Source: Bigelowiella natans CCMP2755 (Eukaryota > Cercozoa > Chlorarachniophyceae). Taken from it: a DNA stretch of 59,246 nt. Shown piece by piece: positions 20,512 to 32,272 of the stretch. Under the pieces are notes generated by a model. That model was not told the DNA's origin. It saw only the letters and a list, made by a program, of their open reading frames with translations, and made no database searches. The stretch lies in NCBI GenBank assembly GCA_000320545.1, contig ADNK01002763.1, positions 1-59,246 on the forward strand. Direction: 5' to 3'. The position numbers and the translations under genes were made by a program. Position 1 is the stretch's first letter, and each line of letters begins with the position of its first letter.

Positions 20512-23500
20512 TCAAATTTTGTTCTGCCTGTTCTTTTTGAGCTCATGAGGAGTGTGGTATTTGCGAATCATTTTCAGCCTTGGATTCACAGCCCGATCGC
20601 TTTTGGCGGATCCCGCAGACTCAACAGAAATGTTTCTTTCTCGTGTGGTAATGCTTGAAAAGTTCATCATGCTGCCCGCCCTTCGGTGCGCATTATTATT
20701 CTTACTCCTTATACCGAGAGGTGTTGAAGGACGAGCTCGTGGAGTCAAAGGTCGTGAGGCAGTACCCATGTGAGATAACGAACGCATCGCTTTCGGTGGT
20801 GGCGTACCTGGTCTCTGAGAATATGCACGCCTATGAGTTCCTCTTCTAAATCCCATTGGCGTGGCCGAACGATAATTCGCGAGCACGGACAGGTTTGATA
20901 AGGTATTACGGGAAGACCCTGGTGGCGGGGTCATAGCTCGTGGTGGAGACTTGGACTTGGATTTTGAACTTGTTCTTGCATGCTTACTCGGTGTTTGTTG
21001 GGGTTCATGTATTATAATATTACGCTGCTCAAGTCTTGATCCCTGTGGAGTCAGTGTCCGAGGAGTAGTACTTTTCACGGCCTTTGGAAGTTTCAAACTT
21101 GAGGAAGAATATGCTCGGATTACTACCTTTGGGGGCTCATACTTTGCACCTTCTTCCTTAGCCTCTGCATTTATAAAGATAGCCCATGAGTAAAACTATA
21201 TTTGTGAGATGATTATAGAAACTCACCTTCACCCAATGACTCTATGCTTCTCAAGCTTCCAAATATTGATCTTTGATCTGACCCTCTTTGAGATAGATGG
21301 CTTACAGAGTGCTCAGCTAGAAAAAACAAATATCAATGCTAGGGATTAATGTCCTTTCTTAAACTTTCAGTAATAAATCCATACCAATAGATCCTTTTGT
21401 AAACGAGGACTGCCTTGAGTGAGACCTCTCGGACCTTTGTGACTTAGATTTTGACTTATAACTTCGTATTGTTCGAATTATAGAAGAAATCGACGGTCTT
21501 TCCTCAGGCTCGTAATCCAACAATTTATAAATTAGTTGTTTCAAAATCGGGAATTCGAAACCGTCTATTGATGTTACACGCAGCTATATAGCACAACAAC
21601 TTATCAGGATTATAGAAATAAATATTGAATGCAGGTGCCATACCGTCCATTCCCCACGTCGTACATTTTCTATCGCAGACTTATTTTTCCTTTTTGAGCC
21701 TCCTAAAAACGCATGCAACAAATGTTTTGGCTATGTTAATACCATACAAGCAATAGACATAAGAATACATTCTAGTACCATCTAATTTATATTCTGAGTA
21801 AGGCTTTGCGCCTTTCTTCAATATCTGATTTCGAATCCATAAGTATATTAGTAAAGTTCAAATGTTTTGATTTGAAAAATTACTACCTCCCAAAATGTCA
21901 CTCCTAGAGACCACAAATCAGACCTGAAAGATGGGGATACTCAATCGTATTCTTCGAGGAGAAGTAATAATAATACTGTAGTGTAAATCTCCAGTTTCCA
22001 AGAGATTCAGGAGCTACCCATTGCCTGTATATTGAATGTTTATGACAAAGACTTTCAAGTAATAACATGAATCGTCACCATCTCTCGATTTCTTCAATAT
22101 CGCCTCTATCCGTGCTAGCACTATGGAGCTGTGCTCTACTACTTCTCCTACTCTGAGGAACCTGATTTTAGAGCAACAAGGCTACTGTAAGATTAATCAA
22201 GAACACGAGTAAATCAGTTCATAACCTTCTCTATTCTATGAAAACGTGCGCGTGATGAGACAGGATCTGAGATCAAAACCTAAATGCAATAGGAAAATCC
22301 GATTACTATTCAAAAGTTTGATCAAGTGATCAATCGTCTTACCGTCCCGTCTGACTTCATCATAATGTTTTCGCACGCAAGATCACCATGTGCAAAATTG
22401 TTGGAATGTAAGCACCTCAGCCCTGAGCAAATGTCTCGTGCAAGCCGAAGAAATCTAGCAAAAGGATCCTATTGAGATTCAGTTGAGTTGAATATCATCA
22501 GAATACACATTACTTAAATTTTTGTCGAAGATTTATTCTATGATGAAGAGTATCTAAGCTTCCGTTTGCGCAATACTCGACTAAATAAACAATCCATGAT
22601 CAAAATTAGACATTAAAGAAATGTTAGAAGCATAGGTACCCATGAAACAGTCACGATTTTGAATATGGACCTGATACATGTACAGCGGTTATTAGAGTTA
22701 TAGTGCATGGTTTGTAGCAAAAGTTACCATTCCTATTATCTTAACAAGATTGCCGTGCTTTGTGAGCTTCGACAAAGACTTAAGTATTTGTATTTCCTCG
22801 TAAGTAAGACCATCCCTAGGGACTTTTAGCACTGCTTGTCGACCTGTCTCGACTATCAAGACTCGGTACCATTGTCCTTTGAGATCCAAAATTTGTGTTA
22901 GTCATGAACATACGCACAAGGAATTCTAAGTGAATTTTGGTTCTATATCTATGGCAAAAAGGTAATTCTAAATGAAATTTTACTATCATACCAAAAAGCC
23001 CTTCCTTCACCATGTCTGACACCTAAGTATGAACAATCACCAGAACTAAATCCAACCCTTTTCTTATTTAGTAGCATATATTTGTTTATGAAATAGTATA
23101 AAGTTGGAGTAGATGCAAAGCCCCGCTGTGAAAGTAATTAACCTTAATCTCATCATCTGAATAGACTGGAATTGCACCAAACTTCTGTTGAGGCGATTCG
23201 ACATATTGAATTTTGGATACCTAGAAGAAGGATTTCGAACATAATTGAAATTATATCATTAGCATCTATTTCTAGATATAAAATATAACATATCGGCTTT
23301 AAGTACCCTATTCTCAGGTGAAATTAGACTGCGAGGCGTCACTTCACTCAAATCAGGTGAAATTCTTTTTACTGGCCTACGACTTGACTGATCATTACGG
23401 GGACTGGATTTTAATTGTGAGGCCGTAGGAGAAACATCAGATGACGTTTTTCCTTTCCCGTAAGATCCAACTCCCGAGATTTCGCCACTATAACGGTTTT

Positions 23501-26109
23501 CAGCATCGCTAGGCATAAACAGCTTTTTCCTTCCCCGTTTCTCCATTTCTACGACGTCGATTCTATAGCTCTCAGCATGCGGGATATGACTTGGGGGAGT
23601 CGATTCAACTGGCAAATGATTAACTGCATGGCTAGGAGTATGCGCGTTGCCCCTTCCATATCTCCTATCAGAAAGTTCTCTCTTCTTGCAGTAGCACCAG
23701 CAACAGATACAAAGAGCCACAAGGAAAACAACGCCCACTACAGCTCCTATTTAACACGCGTAGGTACACTTAGGTGTGTCTATGTGTCCAGGTATGTGCG
23801 TGTGTGTGTGTGTGTACGCAAGGTTAATATGTGTGTTTAAGATACAGTGTAGTTATTGCATAAGTAATGAAAGAATAGTAACCTATCATGACAGGTGTTG
23901 ATGATAGCAGGTCTCCTCCACCCCCGCCACCTGTTGCTCCAGCAGCAACAGTATTAGGCGACAGTGTAGGTGCGGATGTAGGAGGGTCAAATATTATTGC
24001 AAGTTCTGGAATCTGGACGAAACAGAAACTATTTATCAGTTCATTTAGATCATATGAACACAGTAATGCTTAACCCCATATGTAGCCACATCGAAGCCAT
24101 TTGCCGGGTTGAAAATGTCTGGTGCATTGAGAGTTTTTCCTCGGAACTTTATGTGAATAAGGATTAGAACATAAAAATATGTATATATTCATATGTTTTT
24201 CATGCTTTCTAATTTATGAGGGCTTAAGCCGGTATATCATTTTGAAGTTTTCATAAACATCGCAGTTTTATGATAGTGTTAATTACTGTTTGGGCTGCAG
24301 TTATTCCTGGTAGCAAGACATCTGCTATAATTACCTATGAAATAGAACAAAATCAAGACACAATTACATTACTCATATATTGACAATGTATACTTACCAC
24401 ACTCCCTGGAGCGAACTGGCGCAATCGAACGAAACAAACATCAGGTAAGCCTTCAGATGTTACGATAGTTTCCTAATTTGATGTTCAAAGGAATATAACT
24501 CCACATACAAATCTTTTCGAAATAAATTCTGTAACCTGAAAGTTACGTTGAAGATCCATCTGTTCTTGAAGATCAGCAGGAAACTCCAGATTAGGGAACG
24601 TAGCTTGAAGCTAGCGAAACATCCAGTGTTAAAACGAACAAGGTTTTCGGAATAAGCAAATTAGCCTACCGTTTCGATCAAAACTACCGTCGGAGACAGT
24701 GTAGTTGGGGTATTGGTTGTCGGTGTCAAAGAGGTTGGAGAAACTGTTGTTGGATTGGTAGTCGTTGGGCTTTTACTTGTTGGTGCTAAAGGGTTACAGA
24801 AACTCGTAAGGAAATACATGTTTTAGCATATATAATATGTTCCGGAGTTGTGAAAGTACATGCTGTCGTTGGAGATGAAGAAGGCGCTGACGTGGGAGCC
24901 ATGGAGGGAGCGCAAGACGGAGCATCAGTCGTTGGATTTGACGTAGATGGTGAGTTCGTTGGTGTTAGAGTGGTTGGAGCTACAGTAGATGGAGAGACAC
25001 TAGGACTGTATGAAGGGCCTACTGTTGGTGAACCACTTGGAGCTTCTGATGGAGAAAAACTAGGAGAAATCGACGGAGAAGCACTTGGTGAAATACTGGG
25101 TGAGTATGACGGGGTTGAAGTAGGCATGGTGCTTGGTGATGTTGTTGGAGAAATTGAAGGAGTTTGCGATGGAGCTGAACTTGGAGACTCAGTAGGAACT
25201 TGCGTCGGCGAAGCAGTGGGGCTACTAGTTGGAGATCCGGTTGGCGTAGTGGATGGGCTAAGGGATGGTACTTCAGTGGGAGATCTGGTTGCTGGGATCG
25301 GGGAGGTTGAGGGAGCGAATGTTGGTGAGGTAGAAGGACAGATACTTGGATTAACTGTTGGTGAGATAGAAGGACAGATACTTGGATTAACTGTTGGGGA
25401 GGTTGATGGGGTCAAGGTCGGTGCGCAACTTGGAACTTTAGTGGGAATATTTGGTGAATATGACGGGACCATCGTAGGTGAGAAGCTAGGGGACACAGAA
25501 GGGGATGCAGATGGATTTGACGTCGGTATGTCAGTTGGAGACTCTGTGAGGATATTTGGTGAAGATGAAGGAGTCAATGTTGGTGAGAAAGTCGGCATAA
25601 GAGAGGGAGACGAAGATGGATTTGAAGTTGGCGAAGAACTCGGTGCTCCTGTGAGAATAATTGGTGAAATTGATGGGGCTAGCGTAGGAGATATAGTGGG
25701 GGAATTAGACGGAGTTGCTGATGGGGTGAAGGTCGGCGAGTTACTCGGGGAAGATGAAGGACCTAGCGTAGGTTCTACACTTGGCGAAAACGTAGGAGAT
25801 ATTGATGGATTTGTAGTCGGCAATTCAGTTGGAGACTCTGTGGGAGATAATGAAGATGCTGCAGTTGGGAAGGTTGTAGGGCTGGTCGATGGGGACAGTG
25901 TTGGAGAAAAACTCGGTGCCTCAGTGTGGATACTTGGTGAAGATGATGGAGCTTGCGTTAGTGACATTGTGGGAGTTTGTGTAGGAGATATGGAGAGGCT
26001 AAGAGATGGAGTTATAGATGGATTGAAGGTAGGTGAATTACTGCTGGCCCCAGTAATAACAGGGGACGCTGTGGGAGCTACAGTAGATAGAATGCTAGGC
26101 GAGTTGGAC
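20512..26109 (-). CDS. Receptor-like protein kinase with S-P-T repeat stalk
   Basis: A single-pass receptor kinase. The 5' part (26109-24858) is a Ser/Pro/Thr repeat of about 12-residue periods, probably an extracellular stalk. An intron (24857-24791) joins it to more Thr/Pro repeat, then small exons down to about 23900 with GLPDVCFVRLRQFAPGSVV, like a membrane-proximal SEA-like fold. A TM helix follows at about 23738-23680 (VVFLVALCICCWCYCKK). Kinase exons (about 23030-21370): Gly loop EGLFGGQWYR, Lys motif QAVLKVP, helix-C Glu in TYEEIQILKSL, catalytic loop FAHGDLACENIMM, LISDPVSS where DFG is expected, QWVAPESL, SDLWSLGVTFWE and PEERPSISSII. The last exon (21164-20512) is a basic Ser/Thr/Pro-rich tail. 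HGD instead of HRD and DPV instead of DFG are unusual, but Lys, Glu, Asp, Asn and the metal Asp remain. The signal peptide exon upstream of 26109 was not found. Confidence 0.82.
25321..25392. repeat. 36-bp tandem duplication in the S-P-T stalk
   Basis: Two adjacent 36-bp copies (25321-25356, 25357-25392) differ at one base. On the coding minus strand each adds one 12-residue unit of the form VNPSICPSxSPT. It is a recent step in stalk-length evolution. Confidence 0.9.
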
Positions 26110-27469
26110 TAGATATCACAAAACGTAAAGCCATATCGTATGAGATATATTGTGTGGCAAAAGCAAATTAAAACAATTCAAATTAGAGTTTCGTTTCACA
26201 TCTGTTGGCCATTACCGCCAATGCCATGTTATTTTCTAGTAGGAAGATGAACAAATTGAACGCGTGAAATATCGAATACTTTCCGGTCTGAATTTTCTGA
26301 TGGCATCATTAACTACATTTAAAATTTTCAATTTGAAAACGGAATTGTTTCATTTCAAGTTGTCAGTAAATTTACCATTTTGCCTTGTTTGTTGTGGATT
26401 GTTTGTGAATGAACAAATCCACCACAGAGCCTCTCGCGATTACTAAAGGTCAGAACCCTTTCTCACTGACACCTAACGAAATCGTCGTGATAATTTTAAA
26501 AGTAAGTTTCGCAGCCTGTGCAGCTGGTATCCTCGTCTATCGATAGGGTCAGCAACTTTGTACGTGCACTGCTTAGAGTCGGCGAAGTCGAGCGCCTCGG
26601 AATGCGTTTATGCTATAAATCCCAAGGGTTTTAACATTGCGACATTTAAATATCCGCTTTGGTATGAAATAACGGCTAAGACAGCGAATTGTCTGAAGTG
26701 GGAAGTCTTCTCGATTCCATCACTGCGACATGACTTCACAGGAAGGCAGAGATGAATAAATCACCGGGTTCCCCTCTATTCTAAATGCTCACACGTAGCA
26801 CTCGCATTCTATTAATAGCACGCCTCAGTCTTGAAGAACAAATTCGGAATGTTTTTGGGCAAATTTCCCCCCTTAGAGCTCGCAAAAACTGCCAAATTGT
26901 CTTGTCGCTTGCCGCAAGTCGAGCATCACTTTCTTTTGGCAAAAAGAAACAACTTGATGAACATTCGAAAATGGGGACGTGTTGTGGACGCAGTTGTGTG
27001 CACAGACGAAAACCACTTGGTGTCATGGCATTTCCAGCGCACGAAACAAGTGCTCACAATCTGGATCCATCAGAGGTCATTGCTTTCGATCACAAATGTT
27101 CGAATTACTACAGGAAAAATGCTTGCACTGGCACTAGAACTGTGCGACTGGGAGTTTGAACAGACTGTTGAGTCGTGACTTGCTGGCTTGCACGCAAGTG
27201 TTGTCTCGAATCAATTCCACCGCCAATGTTGATGAATTGGATCCATCATTAGGATTTTCACGATGCTGACGAGAGCAAGAACATGATCCCAAAACAAGTT
27301 GAAAGCAAAGACGAGGCCATGTTGTTGGACCCAGGAAACTGACACTCACCGCTGGACCATGTTGTTGGACCTGGGAAACTGACACTCACCGCTGGGCCAG
27401 TCCAGCAGAGCACAGTGATTGTGAAAATTCAAAAGTCAATGCAAGTTTCATTTCTGGCCATCACTTGAA
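26110..27469. other. Intergenic / unassigned
   Basis: The first exon of the receptor kinase should lie near 26130-26400 but was not identified. Overlapping plus-strand frames at 26785-27178 (115 and 124 codons) have no recognised motif. A 40-bp tandem duplication lies at 27317-27396. Confidence 0.4.
27317..27396. repeat. 40-bp tandem duplication
   Basis: CCATGTTGTTGGAC-type unit at 27317-27356 and again at 27357-27396 with three differences (CCAGG versus CTGGG, and the last base). Confidence 0.9.
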
Positions 27470-28100
27470 CATTGCTAGATTGATGACAATTCTGTGTGTC
27501 CATCATCTCTGCGTTTTGCTGACCAGCTTGCAAGGCATGCTAGCATGCAAGACGCTCGTGAACGTGCCACGCTGCATGGCTAATTGCTCTAGTGGTGCAC
27601 GCATCTGACAACAAGCCGGCGGTGCACACAGTCATTGCAATTGGAGCTTGCCAGGTTCGGTTCCACAGATTGCTAGCAACACAACATGCGACAAATCAGT
27701 CATTTCAACAAACACGCTAGCACGCCTACGCGTGCATTAACATGTTTCAATTTTTGTGATTTCAACGATGCTGTGCTACGTCACCAGCAGCTTGCTAGCT
27801 TGCATGCCGCCACGCACATGATCCATTTTTGTGACGACAACTTGATGATGGAGGCTTTGCACGTGAGTTCGAGCTCGACCATGCTAGCATGCTGCATGGT
27901 TCACCTTCCTCCAATCTGACCAAAGTGAGTGAGTTTGTGTGTTAGGCAGGAACTTGGCTCATTTCTTGTTCTCAGTTGCACGTCTAGTGGTGTGCATGCC
28001 ACATGCCATGATGCATGCTCGCTAGCTCGGTGTAGCTACAGCTCTAGCCGCATTTCATTAGCTAAACTCAGACGAGTTTCCGTGTCTGTTGAGAATGTTT
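27470..28100. repeat. Palindrome island C
   Basis: CTAG/CATG-rich DNA ending about 85 bp from the stop codon of the PA14-methyltransferase gene. Contains GCATGCTAGCATGC (27535-27548) and CATGCTAGCATG (27880-27891). Confidence 0.7.
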
Positions 28101-28184
28101 ACTTGTGGTAATCTTAGATTCGCGGAAGGAACAGTTTCAATTTAATTAGTCTTGCACTATGGATGTCTCACTTCTATGATTTTG

Positions 28185-30301
28185 CTAAGTTAAATAATGT
28201 TTTCGAGATGATTTGATCTGTTGCACGTATGAATTCCGAACCAACGCCATCTCATGGCAGCATCCAAATCCTGGTACCCCAGCATCTATTAATGCAGGAT
28301 GTATCGCTGGCTTTCGGTCGTGTGCATCTTGTGATGTTGCCATATTCGAAGAGTGAAACATGAGTGCAAAGTGGTCCCTTATAAGTCGGACAAATTCCGA
28401 CGAATCCTTTACCGAAACAACACTTGGAGTAATTTCTCCATAGTGCACCTCTAGATAAAGGAGCTTTACACTCGCCCAGAAAAACGGCATAGCTTTCGCA
28501 AGTTGAGGAAGCGCCCTCCACTCACAGCCTTCACAATCTAATTTCATCATGTACACCTCTCTCTCCTGATGTCCGAGTCTCCTTACGATCTCTGGAAACG
28601 TCATGAACGGCCCGTCAAACGGCCACTCTGATTTGTTATTCTTTGCCCCGTAGGGATCGGATGAAGCGTAGAGACACCATTTATGGAAATGAACATTGTG
28701 CGCCAAGTGCGGTCGATGGTCCTTCGTGCAATCAAACGCATGAACCTCACACCCCTTCAGTCCCCAGAGGATTTCAGAGTTATAGATATTGCTAACACCG
28801 AAGCTGTACACTAAACACCGAGGTGGGATTGCCCACGACTCACACACACCCCAGACCTCTCGCTTTTCCTTCATTTTATGGGAAATATTCCAATTTGTCT
28901 TATGGCAAGTGAACGAGTTTTCAAAGCAGGCGGGGGTAACTAGACACGCTCCTAGGGATGCGCGATTGGCCTCTAACACCGCACTATCACTCGGAGCAGA
29001 AATGCCATATGAACCAGGAAGAGCGATCCTAAAATTGAAAAAGTTTACAAGTTCAACCGGTCCAAAACAAAAATATTCCTCAATCCGCATTATGAATGGC
29101 AATGTTATTTCCTCGCGTTGGCTGTGTTTAATTTTCTCAACTATTACCACGAAGCTTTTGCGTAGGCCCTCTTCGCCTCTAGCTGTTGCAGCTCGAACGT
29201 CACTTCGTGCGGGCCTGGGGAAATGAGCATTCTTGGCGATTTCCAGTCCTCCGTGGTAGTCCTTACTGAGGGTTTATGGCTGAAAATGGTGTCGCCGTCT
29301 AGTAGCAGTCTCGATGGCCCGGAACTGTCAGTGTAGACGGAGAAAGAATAATGCCCTTTGGAGGCAGCGGAGAATATATTCCTCGCCACGCATCGCATTG
29401 TAAAGTTAGTCTTTCGCCCATTGAGCTCGGAGCAACCCTCCCATTTCCATCCGTATCCTTCCTGCCACGTTGTTGCCAGGGACCGCATCTTCTCGACAGT
29501 GACAAGCTTAGAAGAAGAAGAAGAAGAAGAAGAAGAAGAAGAAGAAGAATAGGAGGAGGAGGAGGAGGAGGCAGTGGGTTCCCCATCGTTAGCATAAAAT
29601 CCGCAAAACCATGGTCCTATGGCCAGAGATCGCTCGGATGTTGTCAGCGCTGTTGCCTTTCCATTCCTAATGGCAAAGATGTGCATTTTGCGTAGTAGTC
29701 CGGAATGTTCGGTGGCGCAGAATATAAAGTAAAATGCTTTCATGCTTTCGAAATATAGGCTAAATACTCCATCAATTCAACTGATCCCAACTGTGCTGGA
29801 CCCTTCCCCTAAGAGTGCCAGTACCTCTCCTTCCATATCGAAGAATACGAATGAAAAAGCGAACCGTCATCCGGAGAATCCGTGCTTCTGGCTGTGATAA
29901 TGCTGGGGTTCCTGTGGTTAGGCTGCGACACCTGGTAGTCTAGGTTCACCAGCTGGACGAAGAAGACTAAGAAAACCAGTCCGAAAATCCATACCTGTAA
30001 TGATTTCTTATTCTTAGCGAAAGCAATTTAATCGGGATGATCCCGATTCCACCGAGACTCGTATACGCACACGCACACATGCACATACAGACGTACATTC
30101 ACGGTTCATGCAATTTGATCCGCTACTCGCAAAGAGGCTATGTGAGGACTACAATGGCGTTTTTCATGCCGCTTCCCGCCCCAGGACGATACGTCGATCC
30201 TCGGCTTCACTGCATCAAGATCAGGGGATGTTGATAACGACGTATGCTTAACGCTTTACCAATTGCCACCAACGACAACTAAATACCTTGTCGCTGTCCA
30301 T
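28185..30301 (-). CDS. Type II membrane protein: PA14-like domain fused to METTL24-type methyltransferase
   Basis: Four exons (30301-30287, 29994-29825, 29759-29148, 29028-28185) with GT-AG introns join in frame to 1641 nt, exactly 546 residues plus stop. Exon 1 is only MDSDK. Residues 6-26 are a signal anchor (VWIFGLVFLVFFVQLV...). Residues 62-121 are an unassigned folded part, and 126-145 a Ser run encoded by a (TCC/TTC)n tract. Residues about 186-266 look like a PA14-type beta-sandwich: GHYSFSVYTDSSGPSRLLLD, then SPGPHEVTFELQQLEA. Residues about 330-540 match the METTL24 / Methyltransf_22 family: CLVYSFGVSN (337), GCEVHAFDCT (358), MMKLDCEGCEW (426) and LYLEVHYGE. The topology suggests the Golgi or ER lumen, with a sugar or glycan substrate inferred from PA14 (often carbohydrate-binding). 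Substrate is unknown. The methyltransferase call is firmer than PA14. Confidence 0.8.
29511..29575. repeat. (GAA)n/(GAG)n microsatellite inside coding exon
   Basis: Trinucleotide array read on the minus strand as the Ser-rich linker of the PA14-methyltransferase protein. It keeps frame and contains no splice signal. Confidence 0.85.
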
Positions 30302-30719
30302 AAACCACAATGATTTGCACTACTAATAGAACACAAGGAAAGTATCCTTTTTCCAGCTTAAAACATCCAATTAGAATTAGTTTTCGGATAAAACATTCGG
30401 GCGAAATTCAGTGCGGTTTTCGAAATACGTACTGTCAAGTCTGGGTACAATTCTAGATAATTACGGCATTAAAAATCCCACTTTTCCTTCTGGCAGCTGG
30501 CTCTCGGAAACCTGCGAAATTTGCCCTCCCCCTTTCCGCGACGTACTTCGGTTTTACGTGGCGCTGTTCAGGCAAAGCACATCCAATGTTCAGATGAGAG
30601 TGCAGCTTAGATCCAGTAATATAGATCTGTGGTCTCCTATAAGGAGAAGGCAATATCGGGTGCGTGAAAACGTCTGCTAGAGTAACCAACTTGATTTGAG
30701 CTTCTATGTCTGTTTTCAG

Positions 30720-31675
30720 AAGTCCCTTACTAGGGACTTTTTCTCGGTGACGGTTTTCATCGCTATCACCCAAGCCTTGCTTTGGCCTGAATCGTTCGGG
30801 GTAAGTATACTCGCGTGGCCTGCTCGCAACATTTCCGGTTTTTCGATTTTCACCATCTCTGCCAAAAAAACTGAGTATCGCCATTCGCTTTGATCCTACA
30901 GGCTAAGTGGAGAAATTCCGACGCGGCGCATCGTCATGCCTCTGCGCATAGCGCTGCTGCGGATTTTGCAGTTGCAACCTCGTTCAGCGAAGCCGGCTTG
31001 TTGTGCATGTCTTTGCCGCCGCCAGGCGTGAGAAGAGTCAACGGGGAAACAGAAGCAGCATCGCGTGGCCGAGAGAAGAATCAAAACAGAGATTATGCTA
31101 GGAACGCAGCCTATGAAACTGAATTTGCTCTGCGAGCGCTGCCTCTTCCACCGCCGCATCTTTTGCCGATTCCGTCTTCAGCCGCAACAGCTGGAGAACA
31201 ACACGTCGAGGCCGTTGGAGTAGCTCCCTTCTTAGTTTCTAGCTGCGATGATCCTCCTGGGACGCACTCCTTCCCGAAAGGAACGAGAAAGAGGCGTCGA
31301 CGTTTCAAAGCTTTCCACCTTTCCACAAGTGTACCGGTCACAGGCGATCTATCTGATCGCACGATCATAGGCTTGGAGGCCTTTCTCAACGCCAACAGCC
31401 CCTCACCAAATGGCATGATGAATCATGAAGATCGTGAAGAGAAACTTAATTCCGAGAACGACGTTGATAGGCTGCTCGGTCCTCACTTTACGTCAAATCT
31501 GAAGAAGCAGCAGCAGCAGCAGCAGCAACAGCAACAAGCGACAAGGCGCGACTCTGTGCTAACGGGTTTCTCTTCAACAGCCCTTCAGAGAGGAGTTCCT
31601 GAAGCGGAGATTTCGATTCCATTCCGCGTAGTTAGGGCTCTGCAAGACTTCCTTTTTCGAGAAGGATATAAGTAA
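30720..31675 (+). CDS. Unrecognised, possibly secreted protein with poly-Gln (5' part)
   Basis: A hydrophobic exon (acceptor TTTTCAG, about 30720-30800) reads KSLTRDFFSVTVFIAITQAL and ends at donor GGG|GTAAGT. It joins in frame to an exon after CCTACAG (30902) that stays open to the stop at 31673-31675. The hydrophobic stretch could be a signal peptide. The body has a basic block (KGTRKRRRRFK), a CAG/CAA-encoded Gln run (about 31506-31537) and two copies of a short motif: DRTIIGLEAFLNAN and FRVVRALQDFLFREGY. The end may be spliced (GGATATAA|GTAATG) to the 32273 exon instead of stopping. No family was recognised. Confidence 0.5.
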
Positions 31676-32272
31676 TGAACAAAGATACAAATCATGAACG
31701 ATGACTGCCATAATCAATGTTTCATCGTCCCCTTTTCTCCCATTCTCCGACAATTGATGCTCTATCGATGCTCTATGTATAACCCTCTTGTTCCGCTGCC
31801 TCAAATCGTAAATATGATCATCGTCGATATACCGCCATTGTAGGCTTCCTCTTGATGGGAAAATGGGGATTGAGACGATCGAGGAGCTCCAGGTAGTGTT
31901 AGTAAGGGGTTCCGATCTAATTTCGATCTGCTGCGATGCGAGCATTGCGAAACTACCATGTGCGCCCTATTGGTTGCTCCGGCCCTAGATAGGCCACTGT
32001 GCGCACATAGCGACTCATGTATAATGTGGAGGAGGGGGGTGGGGGAAATCTGGATTTGGGAGAGAAAGGATGCAACACCAAGATCAACAGCAATAGGAAC
32101 ACGATGATGTATGTTGTAGGCATTTCTGCAAGACGATGCGAGAGCTCATCAGGGGATACAAAATCAGCAGCAACAGCAAGCATCGACGCCATATCTTTCC
32201 TCCCCGGAGTCTCCTCTTCCACCTACCCCCCTTCGAGCAGCGGCGCCCCGTTTCGTACAAATAACGGGTGAG

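Noticed and set aside
24850-26112. 420-codon plus-strand ORF of Val-Gly/Asp-Gly repeats
   Set aside because: Exact antisense of the S-P-T stalk of the receptor kinase; the minus strand is continuous in frame with kinase exons, the plus strand with nothing.
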